DNA from: Nemertoderma westbladi
Lineage: Eukaryota > Xenacoelomorpha > Nemertodermatida > Nemertodermatidae
Direction of reading: 5' to 3'
DNA length: 31,309 nt
NCBI GenBank assembly: GCA_032718475.1
Contig: JAUCBJ010007948.1
Span: 1-31,309, forward strand
Shown: in pieces, positions 1 to 11,000 of the stretch
Layout: every line of letters begins with the position of its first letter
How positions within the stretch are numbered: position 1 is the first letter of the stretch
Program-made: the position numbers and the translations under genes
The notes under the pieces: model-generated
Told to the model about the DNA's origin: nothing
Databases searched by the model: none
The model's input: the letters and a program-made list of their open reading frames with translations, nothing else

Positions 1-737
1 CTCCTTTATGCTGCATGGAGGTGGCAAGTTTTCTTGATCAATGACCTAGAATACCTGACCTGACCTGGGATATATAATTCATAGGCATATAGACATATTA
101 TAGAGGCATATATATAGAGGCATATTCAATAGGCATATATAATTCATAGTTGCTTTACTAATAATTCGGTTATATTAGCAATATCTAGCAGAGTATTAGG
201 TAATCTCGAACGCAAATTAGTAGTATCATATTAAATATAATTTTGTTTATTGTTTTGGTTAGATAATGTAATATCTACATTGTAAACAGCTTCTTCCCAT
301 AATATTTTTAATCTAATGTTATTGTTTTAACCCCCAATACATTCAGTCAGTTTCTATAGTATCATTTATTCCATAATTTATTGTAACATTACTCAACGCC
401 GTTAGTATTAACAGCGAGTTGTTATTTAGCACTTTACAACCTTAGAGGACATTATCATTGTATTGGCCTGTACATTTAGTATTGTATTTTGTGTTAGTAG
501 TTAAGTAATGTCCCGTTAGCGGACATTACTTAACACCGTCATTGGTTACCACGTTACCACCTTTTGCATTACCTACCGGTGGTTATATAGCTATTAATAA
601 CCAGTAGGGCCTAGCTACAGTATATTATTATAACATGGCTCCAAACGCCGCGATAAATATACGCTAACTTATTACAACATAATTTATGTCATTTTTCCAT
701 TTATTTATACAGCAACTAATTGAATTTGTGCAATTTC
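1..737. other. AT-rich stretch without a recognisable gene
   Basis: No open frame of useful length and no recognised protein similarity. The first 150 bases hold short iterations of 'aggcatata' and 'taattcatag', so the region is low-complexity. Around 236-262 there is a short match to the 'ttgtttattgttttggtt' phrase that recurs in the dispersed repeat at 1070 and 28530, so part of this stretch may be an older piece of the same repeat. A strong hairpin lies at 500-534. Confidence 0.6.
500..534. repeat. Perfect 14-bp inverted repeat (hairpin)
   Basis: GTTAAGTAATGTCC is followed by a 7-base spacer and its exact reverse complement GGACATTACTTAAC. It stands alone in AT-rich DNA with no neighbouring gene. 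It could be the core of a small fold-back element. No function can be assigned. Confidence 0.8.
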
Positions 738-794
738 TATCACTAATATATATACAATCATTTCGTAATGTTACAATTTTGGAATAAAACTACA

Positions 795-930
795 TACATA
801 CTTGTTGCAAAGTACTTTACAGTGTTCTGATCCTCGTGGCTTTATTTTCACTCACTCGCTACGTTCGTTCGTGTAACAAAGTCACTCGGATCATCACACT
901 GTAAAGTGCTACTTTACACAGAAGTATGTA
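795..930. mobile_element. Fold-back (MITE-like) element, copy 1
   Basis: The ends form imperfect inverted repeats of about 40 bp. The left arm starts TACATACTTG and contains CTTTACAGTGT. The right arm contains ACACTGTAAAG and ends AGTATGTA. A second copy with the same arms is at 28266-28402. There is no coding capacity. It sits inside the dispersed repeat and may have been carried along with it. Confidence 0.65.
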
Positions 931-954
931 AATAGTTATTATTATTGCAGATAA

Positions 955-969
955 GGGGGGGGGGGGGGG
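955..969. repeat. Poly-G run (15)
   Basis: Uninterrupted G homopolymer inside dispersed repeat copy A. It is absent from the corresponding place in copy B. Confidence 0.9.
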
Positions 970-1125
970 AAACTGGACGCAATAAAAATTCATCCCTCTC
1001 CAGGGGAAATTGGACGCAAATAACAGATGATTACTCTTAAAAATAAAACTGTAAGCTGTTCTATTGTGTTTAGTTTATTGTTTTGGTTTATATAACGTGT
1101 CACTGTAACCTGCTCCTTTCCCTAA

Positions 1126-1147
1126 CCCCCCCCCCCCCCCCCCCCCC
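1126..1147. repeat. Poly-C run (22)
   Basis: Uninterrupted C homopolymer following 'cctttccctaa'. The equivalent tract in copy B (28594-28607) is 14 bases, so its length varies between copies. Confidence 0.9.
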
Positions 1148-1811
1148 GCTGTCTCTATTATTAATTAATAGCGTTTACAACTGCTCTATTATTTATAATT
1201 ATAATTGCTGCTTTACTATTCACCAATAATGAATTTTACGTAATATTATTTATTGTTGATATAATAGCGTTTATTTCAGCCCTATTATATTTTATCGCTA
1301 TTATATATTACTCAAGTATTTATAACTGGTTTAGGAATAATTAAGAACCATTTTTAATATAATATATTGTTGATACAATAGTAATTCTTTATGAATAATT
1401 TTCTACACTAGAAATTATCATTTAATATAATATTGTTTATCGATACTGAAATATAATTTTATAGGATGTATTTATGATTTATATAATGCTACAATAATAG
1501 TTTAGCCCCTAGAATATCATTTTATTATGATGTATACTTTTATTGATTGATTCATCAATAAAATGATTATTGATCATTAACAATTTAAATTATTATTACC
1601 CCATTCGCAGGCAGACTGCTTGCTATGTAGTGCTATTATAATATTTTTACTTACCAATTAAATTACTAACATAAATTAACCCGTATATGTATGTATTAAA
1701 TTTAGTTTGGAAATATCATAATGAATCTTTAATAAACTCATAGTGTAAAGAAGTTTTATTGTTGATAAAATAAAGTTAATTATTATTAATTTGTCGATGT
1801 TATTTTATAAT

Positions 1812-3045
1812 TTATTTGATTTGGGGGACTAATGAGACGCCTCCAATGTTATAGAGTGTCTGGTTGGAGATGTGTGTATTGTACTTGACACAATGAACCC
1901 GGCGTAGCATTCTTGTGAATGTGCCATCCAGAGATTTGGTGTCCTCAGCAGTTAGAGCCCAGCATAGACTCCCATAGAGGAGTACTGGAAATACTGCTGC
2001 CCTAAATAATCGGACCTTAAGTTTCCGATGAATTCCAAGTGATTTCCAAATACTGGCAAGCACATTCAAAGCTGCCCATGCCTTTCCCTTACGTATTCGA
2101 AGGTCCTCACCTGACTTCTGGATCCATGATCCCAGGTAACAGAAGTCGTCCACATGCTCAAGCATACCATCCATTGATGTTATGCTCATTCGGTCAGAGA
2201 CTTCCTGAGTACTTTCAAAGTTAACTGCCAAAATATTGGTCATTTTGGAGTTAATAAATAGACTAGAAGCAGCCTGTTCTAATGAGCCGAGGAGCCGTTG
2301 GGCTTCCTCTAGTGATTCTGAGAGTATTCCTAAGTCATCGACCATGTCTAGATCAGTTAGGTACTTCGCAGGATTTCCTCGACTTCTGGAGCCAGTAGGT
2401 GGAGTTATCATCACCCCATCATCATTATGATGATCTAAGGACATGCGTAGAACATAGTCAACCACAATTATAAACAAGTAGACTCCCCATAAAACTTCGA
2501 ATGGTTCTGTGTCACCGTCAACAGTAGACACAAGTTGTCGAACCATCGTATACTGATCTGATTGCTTCAATAATCTCATCAGGAATCCCATATAATGAAA
2601 GTATGCTGAACATACGTGAGCGAGAGACTGAATCAAAGGCCTTGAAGAAGTCAACAAAGATAATAGCCAGAAGCCTGTCTTTCTTATTTGATAACTCTTC
2701 AATTATCCTTCTAAGTGCTAAAATGGGCTCCATGGTCCCACGACCTTTAAGGAACCCATTCTGATTTCCACGGAGCAGTCTCTCAATGGGATCCCTGATG
2801 CGATTTAATATAATTCTATTGTATAGATTTGCAGCAATCGAGATCAATGAAATTCCCCGAAAAGAACCATATAAAGTTAGGGTTGCCCTTCTTGGAACTG
2901 GCACCAACTTATTTGTTTTCATTTCTTGTGGGACTCTTGTCGTTCTGTACATGTCTACTATGATGCGATAGATGAGCTTTAAACACTCAGGTATTTTAAA
3001 GACCTCAGGGGGCACACCCTCTAACATGAGAGCTAAGCACTGCAT
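1812..3045 (-). pseudogene. Non-LTR retrotransposon reverse transcriptase remnant, frameshifted
   Basis: Two overlapping minus-strand frames together give most of a LINE-type reverse transcriptase. The upstream frame (3045 to about 2518) shows 'RGISLISIAANLYNRIILNR', 'NQNGFLKGRGT' and the motif-A region 'FVDFFKAFDSVSR'. It then ends in a stop. The downstream frame resumes at 'DGDTEPFEVLWG' and continues through 'YLFIIVVDYVLR' (motif B side), 'LTDLDMVDDLGILS' (motif C) and the C-terminal 'KLKVRLFRAA' / 'LDGTFTRMLRRV' region. The damage seen is a frameshift, apparent loss of about a dozen residues before 'YLFIIVVDYVLR', and MVDD at the catalytic motif where this class normally has (F/Y)ADD. The N-terminal endonuclease part is missing. 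Its clade is not assigned. It is clearly inactive. Confidence 0.88.
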
Positions 3046-3485
3046 AAGTTAGAGAGCTAAGTCATGAGAGCTAAGCACTGAGTTAATCACTGCATAACAA
3101 CGTTGATTCTTGGTAATATTTTATGTTATAATTAATTAATATTATGTTCTTTATTTGCTATAATAAATTTATATTTTTATAACCTTGCTGAAGTTGTAAT
3201 TTATAGCGGATATATTAGGCAAATAATTCGTAGTTTTTGTATTACTTAATGGATTACTAATGAACTTTATATTTACATTATTTACATACAACTTTTATAC
3301 CCACCACCAACACTGTCAATAAATTCTAAAAAGGCAAAAAGGGCGGTATATTTTAAATATTGTGTTTTAATTTAATTGTTATGTGTTATAATTCGAGACA
3401 AGGGGGGGGGGGGGGGGGGGGAGGACTGGACTCAAAACCCCTCCTTGGCGAATTAATATCCCGTCTCAATGTTAATTTCTCAATT
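3046..3485. other. AT-rich spacer with a poly-G run
   Basis: No gene seen. A short duplication of 'agagctaagcactg' at 3028-3081 marks the 5' end of the retrotransposon remnant. A 20-base poly-G run lies at 3402-3421. Confidence 0.6.
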
Positions 3486-3567
3486 TAGGGATAGGAGCAG
3501 GATACAGTGGCATGTTATTTTAACCAAAACAATAAACTAAACACAATAGAACAGGTTACAGTTTTAG
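3486..3567 (-). repeat. Inverted fragment of the dispersed repeat
   Basis: Read on the minus strand, this stretch repeats the block found at about 1040-1125 and 28505-28592. It carries 'ctattgtgtttagtttattg', 'ttttggtt' and the 'cactgta..ctgctcct..cc' string that in the other copies precedes the C run. The poly-G run at 3402-3421 is the complementary counterpart of those C runs, lying about 65 bases from the match. This is a third, inverted and truncated copy. Confidence 0.65.
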
Positions 3568-3958
3568 TGCAGTCAAAATAGGCGAAAAAAAGGCTCGGAC
3601 AAATTGCAACAAAATTTAATTTAATATTTTCTAGGCCCAAATTTTATGCTTATCAACATATCAAAAATCGGCCCAAATCGGGTTGTTGGAACTTGGATAA
3701 AAATACCATTTCACCATGGCACCAGAAAGTCATACGTAAATCACCCCTTTCCTATAATCCTACGGAATTCTAACCTTGACCTACCCCACCCAAGTCACTA
3801 TTAGGAAACTCTGTAATTATATTGTCCTTTTAAGCATAAATGTTTTTTTCTAGATTCAGCATTGAAGTGGAAAAGCAGTTGTCCTGTAACCTAGGTAATA
3901 AGAAAATAATATCACCTATAATGTTTCTTCAGTTCAATTATGGTTACTATTATTTTAA
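3568..3958. other. Spacer without a recognisable gene
   Basis: No open frame, repeat array or recognised motif was found in this stretch. Confidence 0.5.
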
Positions 3959-4744
3959 GGGGGGTATCACCCCAAATCTATTTTTTTCTATTTTTAAAGC
4001 TACTGTTTTGAAACTTTAACACAATTATCTGTGATCTTTAACTAAGAAAAGTGAGTATGGATACCTTCACAAACCATTTTGTTCGAAAAATATGGGACTT
4101 TTTGTGCAAGTCGGATTTTTCCACAATTTGGAAAGATTTTGCGGATTTTTATGAAAAATATCTCATGTAGAAAGATCTGTAGTACCAACCGGGTTGCAGT
4201 TCTCGGTCCAAGAGTTTGGCCCAATGAACCTAGATATATAGGCTAAGTTCTGTGAAAATTTCAACACAAAATTGTTGTTTTTGAAAAATTTATGAGGGTT
4301 TTAGTATGTTCGGGTTATATTTCGGGCATCATATATTTTGAGATAGACAAAGAGAAGCAGTTACATAATGGATCATAGAACATTCAAATGGACATATTTT
4401 ACATAACCAATACTCACAATTGTAGCCCTAGGATTGTAGCTGAACATTTTGGTATATGTTTGATAAAAATTGGGCGAAAAAAAAAAGTAGTAGGGAATTT
4501 AGTGATGATAAATGTCAACATCGACAAACTGAGAAAAATGTTGTTTTATACAGAGAGTCATGAATATAAGCAATAAATTATGTTGTTGAAAAGTTCTGTT
4601 TTGTGGTTGAAAATTATTCAATGGTAAAAACCGATGTCACCATATGGAAGCCCTTCTATGAAACCACAAAAGTATAAGAAAAAAAAATTTAAAAAATTTT
4701 CAGAAAATTTGAAAATTTTGCAGTCGCTTGGGGTGATACCCCCC
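3959..4744. mobile_element. 786-bp non-autonomous DNA element with perfect 17-bp terminal inverted repeats
   Basis: The left end reads GGGGGGTATCACCCCAA and the right end is its exact reverse complement TTGGGGTGATACCCCCC. Between them lies AT-rich DNA with only two short open frames (4042-4224 minus and 4388-4576 plus) that resemble nothing I recognise. The left flank is 'ttttaa' and the right flank 'ataaaa'. An altered TTAA-type or TWA-type target duplication is possible, but no exact one is visible, so the superfamily is left open. It looks like an internally deleted transposon rather than a gene. Confidence 0.75.
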
Positions 4745-4828
4745 ATAAAAAGAAACCCATTTAGGATCTAGAACCTCACATGTTGCTATGTTCAGACCAT
4801 AATTTGCCAGCCAATCATGTAATTTCCT

Positions 4829-5126
4829 GTTGCCATGGCAACCAAAATTATTATTTAATATGTGAAAATTCCATCGCAAACATTTTATATCTATTTCAGA
4901 TGCACATCAATATGTTACATAGTCAACATTCATGATCACAAGCGAAGTCATTATTATGTTGTTACCATAGCAACGGGCATTTTTTAGTATTTATGTAGTT
5001 TTAGTAACGTATTTGGTATTTTATTGACATTGGAAGTTAATCATATTAAAGATTATTGAAAAAAATTGTGTGGAGTCTGCTACAGTTATTTTATTTAACA
5101 AAGTCTTGAATTTTGACCATAGCAAC
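4829..5126. promoter_or_regulatory. Cluster of RFX X-box-like palindromes
   Basis: 4829-4842 is GTTGCCATGGCAAC, a perfect 14-bp palindrome identical to the symmetrical X-box bound by RFX transcription factors. 4961-4974 is GTTACCATAGCAAC and 5113-5126 is TTGACCATAGCAAC. Weaker half-sites (TTAGCAAC) follow near 5258 and 5275. Spacing is about 132, 152 and 140 bases. Known: RFX factors bind GTNRCC-N(0-3)-RGYAAC. Inference: this could be a regulatory cluster or the worn-down remains of a roughly 140-bp tandem repeat. No adjacent intact gene supports the regulatory reading. Confidence 0.4.
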
Positions 5127-5399
5127 GGAAGTTTGATCCTAATTCGGGAGTGACTTGTTAAAATTATTCCAAATTCGGTTTAATGTACATTTCAGTATTT
5201 TGTAGCATGGGATTCTGTAGAAAATTACAAAATTATATTCGAATGACCTTAATATACTTAGCAACGAAAGTTTTCCTTAGCAACCGGGGTCTTTTAGTAC
5301 CAACATCGCGTTATTAACGTGATACATGTTTTTTAATGAGCTTTGACGTTTAAATAACAGCAGTAAGTTCTCAATGGCAACGTTGAAAGAGTTATCAAG

Positions 5400-6640
5400 A
5401 CCATTGTCGATGTAGCACATATTGATGCAGATGCCTCTACATTCTTGGCATGCAGTCGAACAGTGTTTTTGCGGCAAGAACATCGCAGAGAAGTGCACCG
5501 AGTCTTGCATTTGCATCTTATCGCATTTAAAAGATATTGTCGTGCCGGCAATATATCTGCCATTATAGGCATAATAATCAAGAGTTAATTGTAATTTATT
5601 TATTAATCAAGCACGTTAAGTGACAGTGACAAAGTATGTAAATAACTAAAAAGCTACAAGACCTAGACGTTGCATGCAATCAGTGATCAGCTGACGGCAG
5701 CCAGCTGATCGGTAGGTTTCGCCCCGCAACTGAAGGCATTCTCAGGAGGCCGAACCAGGAAATGTAGAGAGAGAGATTCCCAAAGGGGGACGGAACATGT
5801 AATGAAATGAAGATATGTCTGTACTGTAACTAACCACTGGGAAGCAGCACCGTAAACTTGCGCCAGTCACGTTTTTGCTTGTTGATAACCGACTTGCGTG
5901 TTTGGATGTAATACATTTCAAGCTTTTGCAAGACATTGTTGTCGACAAATAAATGTCATTCCATTGGTGTAAGCTTGTTACCTCTCTAGTTCTGCACCTG
6001 GTGATACACTCGGAGGCTGTGGAACTTGGATGAAGATGCTATTGGGGGTAGGCAACATGGCTGGACTACAGCAGATTTTGATGAGGTCTTGTCCACAAAT
6101 TTACGAAGCCTGACATTATTAATAGTCCCACGAGCATGGCCTTTATAAATTTGAACCAGGGCTTTCTCTCCCGCCTTTATAACTTCCTCTTTAGTGCACC
6201 CAGAATTTAGAAATATTTTGGCCTGTAATACGAAGTCATTATCGCTTTTAATTAAACACAGTGCATCAAACACAGTTATCCCAATTCCATATAGTCCGGA
6301 GTTGTATCACAACCTAATAGAGCATATGAAAAATATATTTTCACAAACGATAGAGCCAAGTAAAGACCGAGTTAGAACAATGTCCCAGCAATGACTTTGT
6401 TTTTGAGATGTCTTTTTAGGTTCAGGCTTGAAATAAACCTTATTTTTATACTACATTATTACAATGGTATATGAGTAACACAAGGATGTCAGTATCATCA
6501 CCAATAACAACAGTATCACTATTTGCTGCTGAAGAAATTTCCATCTGGACGGTAGTTACATCAGCATCAGCTTCAGCATAATTTATAGTGCATCCTATTT
6601 GTGTGAGGTTTTCCCCAAGCATTATGTATAAATGCATGTT
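5400..6640 (-). pseudogene. Decayed member of the GDDTD / GCDTT / Cys-rich element-associated protein family
   Basis: Reading the minus strand from 6640 down, remnants appear in the family's usual order but in different frames. First is 'ADADVTTVQMEISSAANSDT' followed by 'VVIGDDTDILVLL' (about 6455-6570). Next is 'VYFKPEPKKTSQK' and 'GSIVCENIFFI' (about 6330-6440), then 'LGCDTTPDYMELG' (about 6280-6320). Then 'GEKALVQIYKG' and 'LPPIASSSKFHSLRVYHQVQ' (about 5988-6200), and finally the Cys cluster 'CKCKTRCTSLRCSCRKN' (about 5460-5520). Proteins of this type are multicopy in many invertebrate genomes and behave like mobile-element genes; the GDDTD part resembles a PIN/FEN-like nuclease. At least three frame changes are needed, with poor sequence between 5530 and 5980, so it is a pseudogene. 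Confidence 0.7.
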
Positions 6641-7484
6641 TATTATGAATTACAGTATTAGATAAAAATTCCCCTTTCTTCATTTGTAATTTCATGTTTG
6701 TGAAAAATATACAGTAACGATGCAGAAAACTTGGTAATTATTTGAAAACTCTCCGCTACGTTGTGAAACTTTTGTGAAACCATTGTTAAGGTAACTCTTT
6801 GTTGCTATACAAATGTTGTATGTATATTAGGGCGGTGCGTTTTTTACTTTTTTTTCGATTTCATTGTTCTACCGGTGCACAAAAGTTGCCAAATGGTAAA
6901 AAAAATAAGGCAAAAAAATTTCTTTAAATTTCATCAATATCTTCACGGATCCCAAGAGGGTTGAAATTTTGTGCCATCGCGATGCACCATAATTAAATGT
7001 ATAACAATATAACACATTGATGAAAGATCAATGACTCAAAAAAGAACTTCCTGCATGCATCAAATGTCATCAAATGGGTCCAAACAGAGTTAGATACCAA
7101 AATTTTAATTTTTGGGTCAAGGGAACTTGTGCCACAGGCACATGGACAGAACCTACCCTTTGGCGCAAGTGATGATTATTCTCAATTTACGCGATGGCCA
7201 ACTTTGAGTTCCCCTACTGCATTAATATTATGCTCATTAGAACCGCAATGTCCGATTTAGTGGGGGTAGACAACTACAAAACAAACGTAGAGCGAATAGT
7301 TCTTGAGATATCGCAGAAAATGTGAAGTCCGGCACAAGTCTACATTACCGCCTTGATGTGATATGGACAAAGGTTGAGATTTTAAATTATTTTTGTATTA
7401 TTTATGAAATTATTTACAGCCAATAAACATACTTATATACTTTTCCTTGAAATCTCGTTGCGAGGGATTCCAAAGGATCCTCCG
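6641..7484. other. Non-coding stretch, possibly holding a degenerate inverted-repeat element
   Basis: No gene recognised. AGGGCGGT near 6831 and ACCGCCTT near 7347 would form weak terminal inverted repeats (7 of 8) of an element of about 525 bp. There is no target duplication, so this is only a suggestion. Low-complexity A/T runs lie just inside the left end. Confidence 0.3.
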
Positions 7485-7688
7485 CTCATTGAAGCAGGTT
7501 GCTTCTAGTGATGGTCGATTTGTAAACTCCAAGAAGACAATAATATTATCACAGTAAACTTTGACAGCTATCAAGAAATGTCGGACCGTAAGGGCATAAG
7601 CTCTAGGGTTGGCTTGTATGAGCATGTGAATAACTTCTGCTTCTTGGGATTTTGGATCCGGAAGTCAGCTGGAGAAGTCGCGATTTAG
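7485..7688 (+). pseudogene. Fragment of the same non-LTR reverse transcriptase, plus strand
   Basis: Plus-strand translations in two frames align with the minus-strand copy at 1812-3045. 'SLKQVASSDGRFVNSKK' corresponds to 'SLEQAASSLFINSK'. 'YEHVNNFCFLGFWIRKS', then GEV, corresponds to 'LEHVDDFCYLGSWIQKSGED'. Frames are broken by stops and shifts. It covers only the region after the catalytic motif, so it is a small internal fragment in the opposite orientation. Confidence 0.7.
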
Positions 7689-7843
7689 AAGGTGCGAGTT
7701 GTGGCGGCGCAATTTTGTCGACAAGCCGGCTCAGAATTCTTAATATATATGTAATACATATATTAGTAGTAGTCGTAGTAGTTTTTACAGTTGCAGATAT
7801 ACTACTGCAACTTTTCAGTAACTTTGTAGAAACTCTGCAGTAG

Positions 7844-7879
7844 TATTTTCCGTCCATGCCTTATCATGAACGGAAAATA
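7844..7879. repeat. Hairpin: 15-bp arms, 6-base loop
   Basis: TATTTTCCGTCCATG is followed by CCTTAT and CATGAACGGAAAATA. The arms pair with one mismatch. It lies about 155 bases before the large 47-bp array. The nearby 'actactgcaa' and 'tgcagtagta' repeats suggest a larger fold-back structure from about 7740 to 7880. Confidence 0.7.
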
Positions 7880-8034
7880 TTTAACGAACAACGACTTGTT
7901 ACTTCATATCTGCAATTAGTAAAAGCAGCGGGTTTTCAAATTTGGCTTCCCAAGCTTATTAAATCCCGCAATATCGTCAGTTTCCTCGTGTTTTAAAAAA
8001 AAACCCCGCCACTCGATTCTGGGCACCTTGTTAG

Positions 8035-11000
8035 CCCTTATTTAATTGTTTCTAACCCAACCATATTTACGAGAACGACAGTCCTTATTTAATTGTTTCT
8101 AACCCAACCATATTTACGAGAACGACATCCCTTATTTAATTGTTTCTAACCCAACCATATTTACGAGAACGACAGCCCTTATTTAATTGTTTCTAACCCA
8201 ACCATATTTACGAGAACGACAGTCCTTATTTAATTGTTTCTAACCCAACCATATTTACGAGAACGACAGCCCTTATTTAATTGTTTCTAACCCAACCATA
8301 TTTACGAGAACGAGAGCCCTTATTTAATTGTTTCTAACCCAACCATATTTACGAGAACGACATCCCTTATTTAATTGTTTCTAACCCAACCATATTTACG
8401 AGAACGACAGCCCTTATTTAATTGTTTCTAACCCAACCATATTTACGAGAACGACAGCCCTTATTTAATTGTTTCTAACCCAACCATATTTACGAGAACG
8501 ACATCCCTTATTTAATTGTTTCTAACCCGACCATATTTACGAGAACGACAGCCCTTATTTAATTGTTTCTAACCCAACCATATTTACGAGAACGACATCC
8601 CTTATTTAATTGTTTCTAACCCGACCATATTTACGAGAACGACAGCCCTTATTTAATTGTTTCTAACCCAACCATATTTACGAGAACGACATCCCTTATT
8701 TAATTGTTTCTAACCCAACCATATTTACGAGAACGACAGCCCTTATTTAATTGTTTCTAACCCGACCATATTTACGAGAACGACATCCCTTATTTAATTG
8801 TTTCTAACCCAACCATATTTACGAGAACGACAGCCCTTATTTAATTGTTTCTAACCCAACCATATTTACGAGAACGACAGCCCTTATTTAATTGTTTCTA
8901 ACCCAACCATATTTACGAGAACGACAGCCCTTATTTAATTGTTTCTAACCCAACCATATTTACGAGAACGACAGCCCTTATTTAATTGTTTCTAACCCAA
9001 CCATATTTACGAGAACGACAGCCCTTATTTAATTGTTTCTAACCCAACCATATTTACGAGAACGACAGCCCTTATTTAATTGTTTCTAACTCAACCATAT
9101 TTACGAGAACGACAGCCCTTATTTAATTGTTTCTAACCCAACCATATTTACGAGAACGACAGCCCTTATCTAATTGTTTCTAACCCAACCATATTTACGA
9201 GAACGACATCCCTTATTTAATTGTTTCTAACCTAACCATATTTACGAGAACGACAGCCCTTATTTAATTGTTTCTAACCCAACCATATTTACGAGAACGA
9301 CATCCCTTATTTAATTGTTTCTAACCCAACCATATTTACGAGAACGACAGCCCTTATTTAATTGTTTCTAACCCAACCATATTTACGAGAACGACATCCC
9401 TTATTTAATTGTTTCTAACCCAACCATATTTACGAGAACGACAGCCCTTATTTAATTGTTTCTAACCCAACCATATTTACGAGAACGACAGCCCTTATTT
9501 AATTGTTTCTAACCCAACCATATTTACGAGAACGACATCCCTTATTTAATTGTTTCTAACCCGACCATATTTACGAGAACGACAGCCCTTATTTAATTGT
9601 TTCTAACCCAACCATATTTACGAGAACGACAGCCCTTATTTAATTGTTTCTAACCCGACCATATTTACGAGAACGACAGCCCTTATTTAATTGTTTCTAA
9701 CCCAACCATATTTACGAGAACGACATCCCTTATTTAATTGTTTCTAACCCAACCATATTTACGAGAACGACAGCCCTTATTTAATTGTTTCTAACCCAAC
9801 CATATTTACGAGAACGACAGCCCTTATTTAATTGTTTCTAACCCAACCATATTTACGAGAACGACATCCCTTATTTAATTGTTTCTAACCCAACCATATT
9901 TACGAGAACGACAGCCCTTATTTAATTGTTTCTAACCCAACCATATTTACGAGAACGACAGCCCTTATTTAATTGTTTCTAACCCAACCATATTTACGAG
10001 AACGACAGCCCTTATTTAATTGTTTCTAACCCAACCATATTTACGAGAACGACAGCCCTTATTTAATTGTTTCTAACCCAACCATATTTACGAGAACGAC
10101 AGCCCTTATTTAATTGTTTCTAACCCAACCATATTTACGAGAACGACAGCCCTTATTTAATTGTTTCTAACCCAACCATATTTACGAGAACGACAGCCCT
10201 TATTTAATTGTTTCTAACCCAACCATATTTACGAGAACGACAGCCCTTATTTAATTGTTTCTAACCCAACCATATTTACGAGAACGACAGCCCTTATTTA
10301 ATTGTTTCTAACCCAACCATATTTACGAGAACGACAGCCCTTATTTAATTGTTTCTAACCCAACCATATTTACGAGAACGACAGCCCTTATTTAATTGTT
10401 TCTAACCCAACCATATTTACGAGAACGACAGCCCTTATTTAATTGTTTCTAACCCAACCATATTTACGAGAACGACAGCCCTTATTTAATTGTTTCTAAC
10501 CCAACCATATTTACGAGAACGACAGCCCTTATTTAATTGTTTCTAACCCAACCATATTTACGAGAACGACAGCCCTTATTTAATTGTTTCTAACCCAACC
10601 ATATTTACGAGAACGACAGCCCTTATTTAATTGTTTCTAACCCAACCATATTTACGAGAACGACAGCCCTTATTTAATTGTTTCTAACCCAACCATATTT
10701 ACGAGAACGACATCCCTTATTTAATTGTTTCTAACCCAACCATATTTACGAGAACGACAGCCCTTATTTAATTGTTTCTAACCCAACCATATTTACGAGA
10801 ACGACAGCCCTTATTTAATTGTTTCTAACCCAACCATATTTACGAGAACGACAGCCCTTATTTAATTGTTTCTAACCCAACCATATTTACGAGAACGACA
10901 GCCCTTATTTAATTGTTTCTAACCCAACCATATTTACGAGAACGACAGCCCTTATTTAATTGTTTCTAACCCAACCATATTTACGAGAACGACAGCCCTT

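Larger units (their letters stand above)
738..1811 (-). repeat. Dispersed repeat copy A: 3' flank of a minus-strand non-LTR retrotransposon
   Basis: This stretch matches 28208-29456 almost base for base over long blocks, including the phrases 'aatttcgtaatgttacaatt', 'catccctctccaggggaaat' and 'aataatagtttagc'. In both places the block runs directly into the same reverse-transcriptase remnant on the minus strand, so it is best read as the retrotransposon's 3' untranslated or flanking part. Copy A has a G run at 955-969 that copy B lacks, and a longer C run. At 1554-1558 it has an intact 'atcaa' where copy B carries a 300-bp insertion. Confidence 0.7.
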
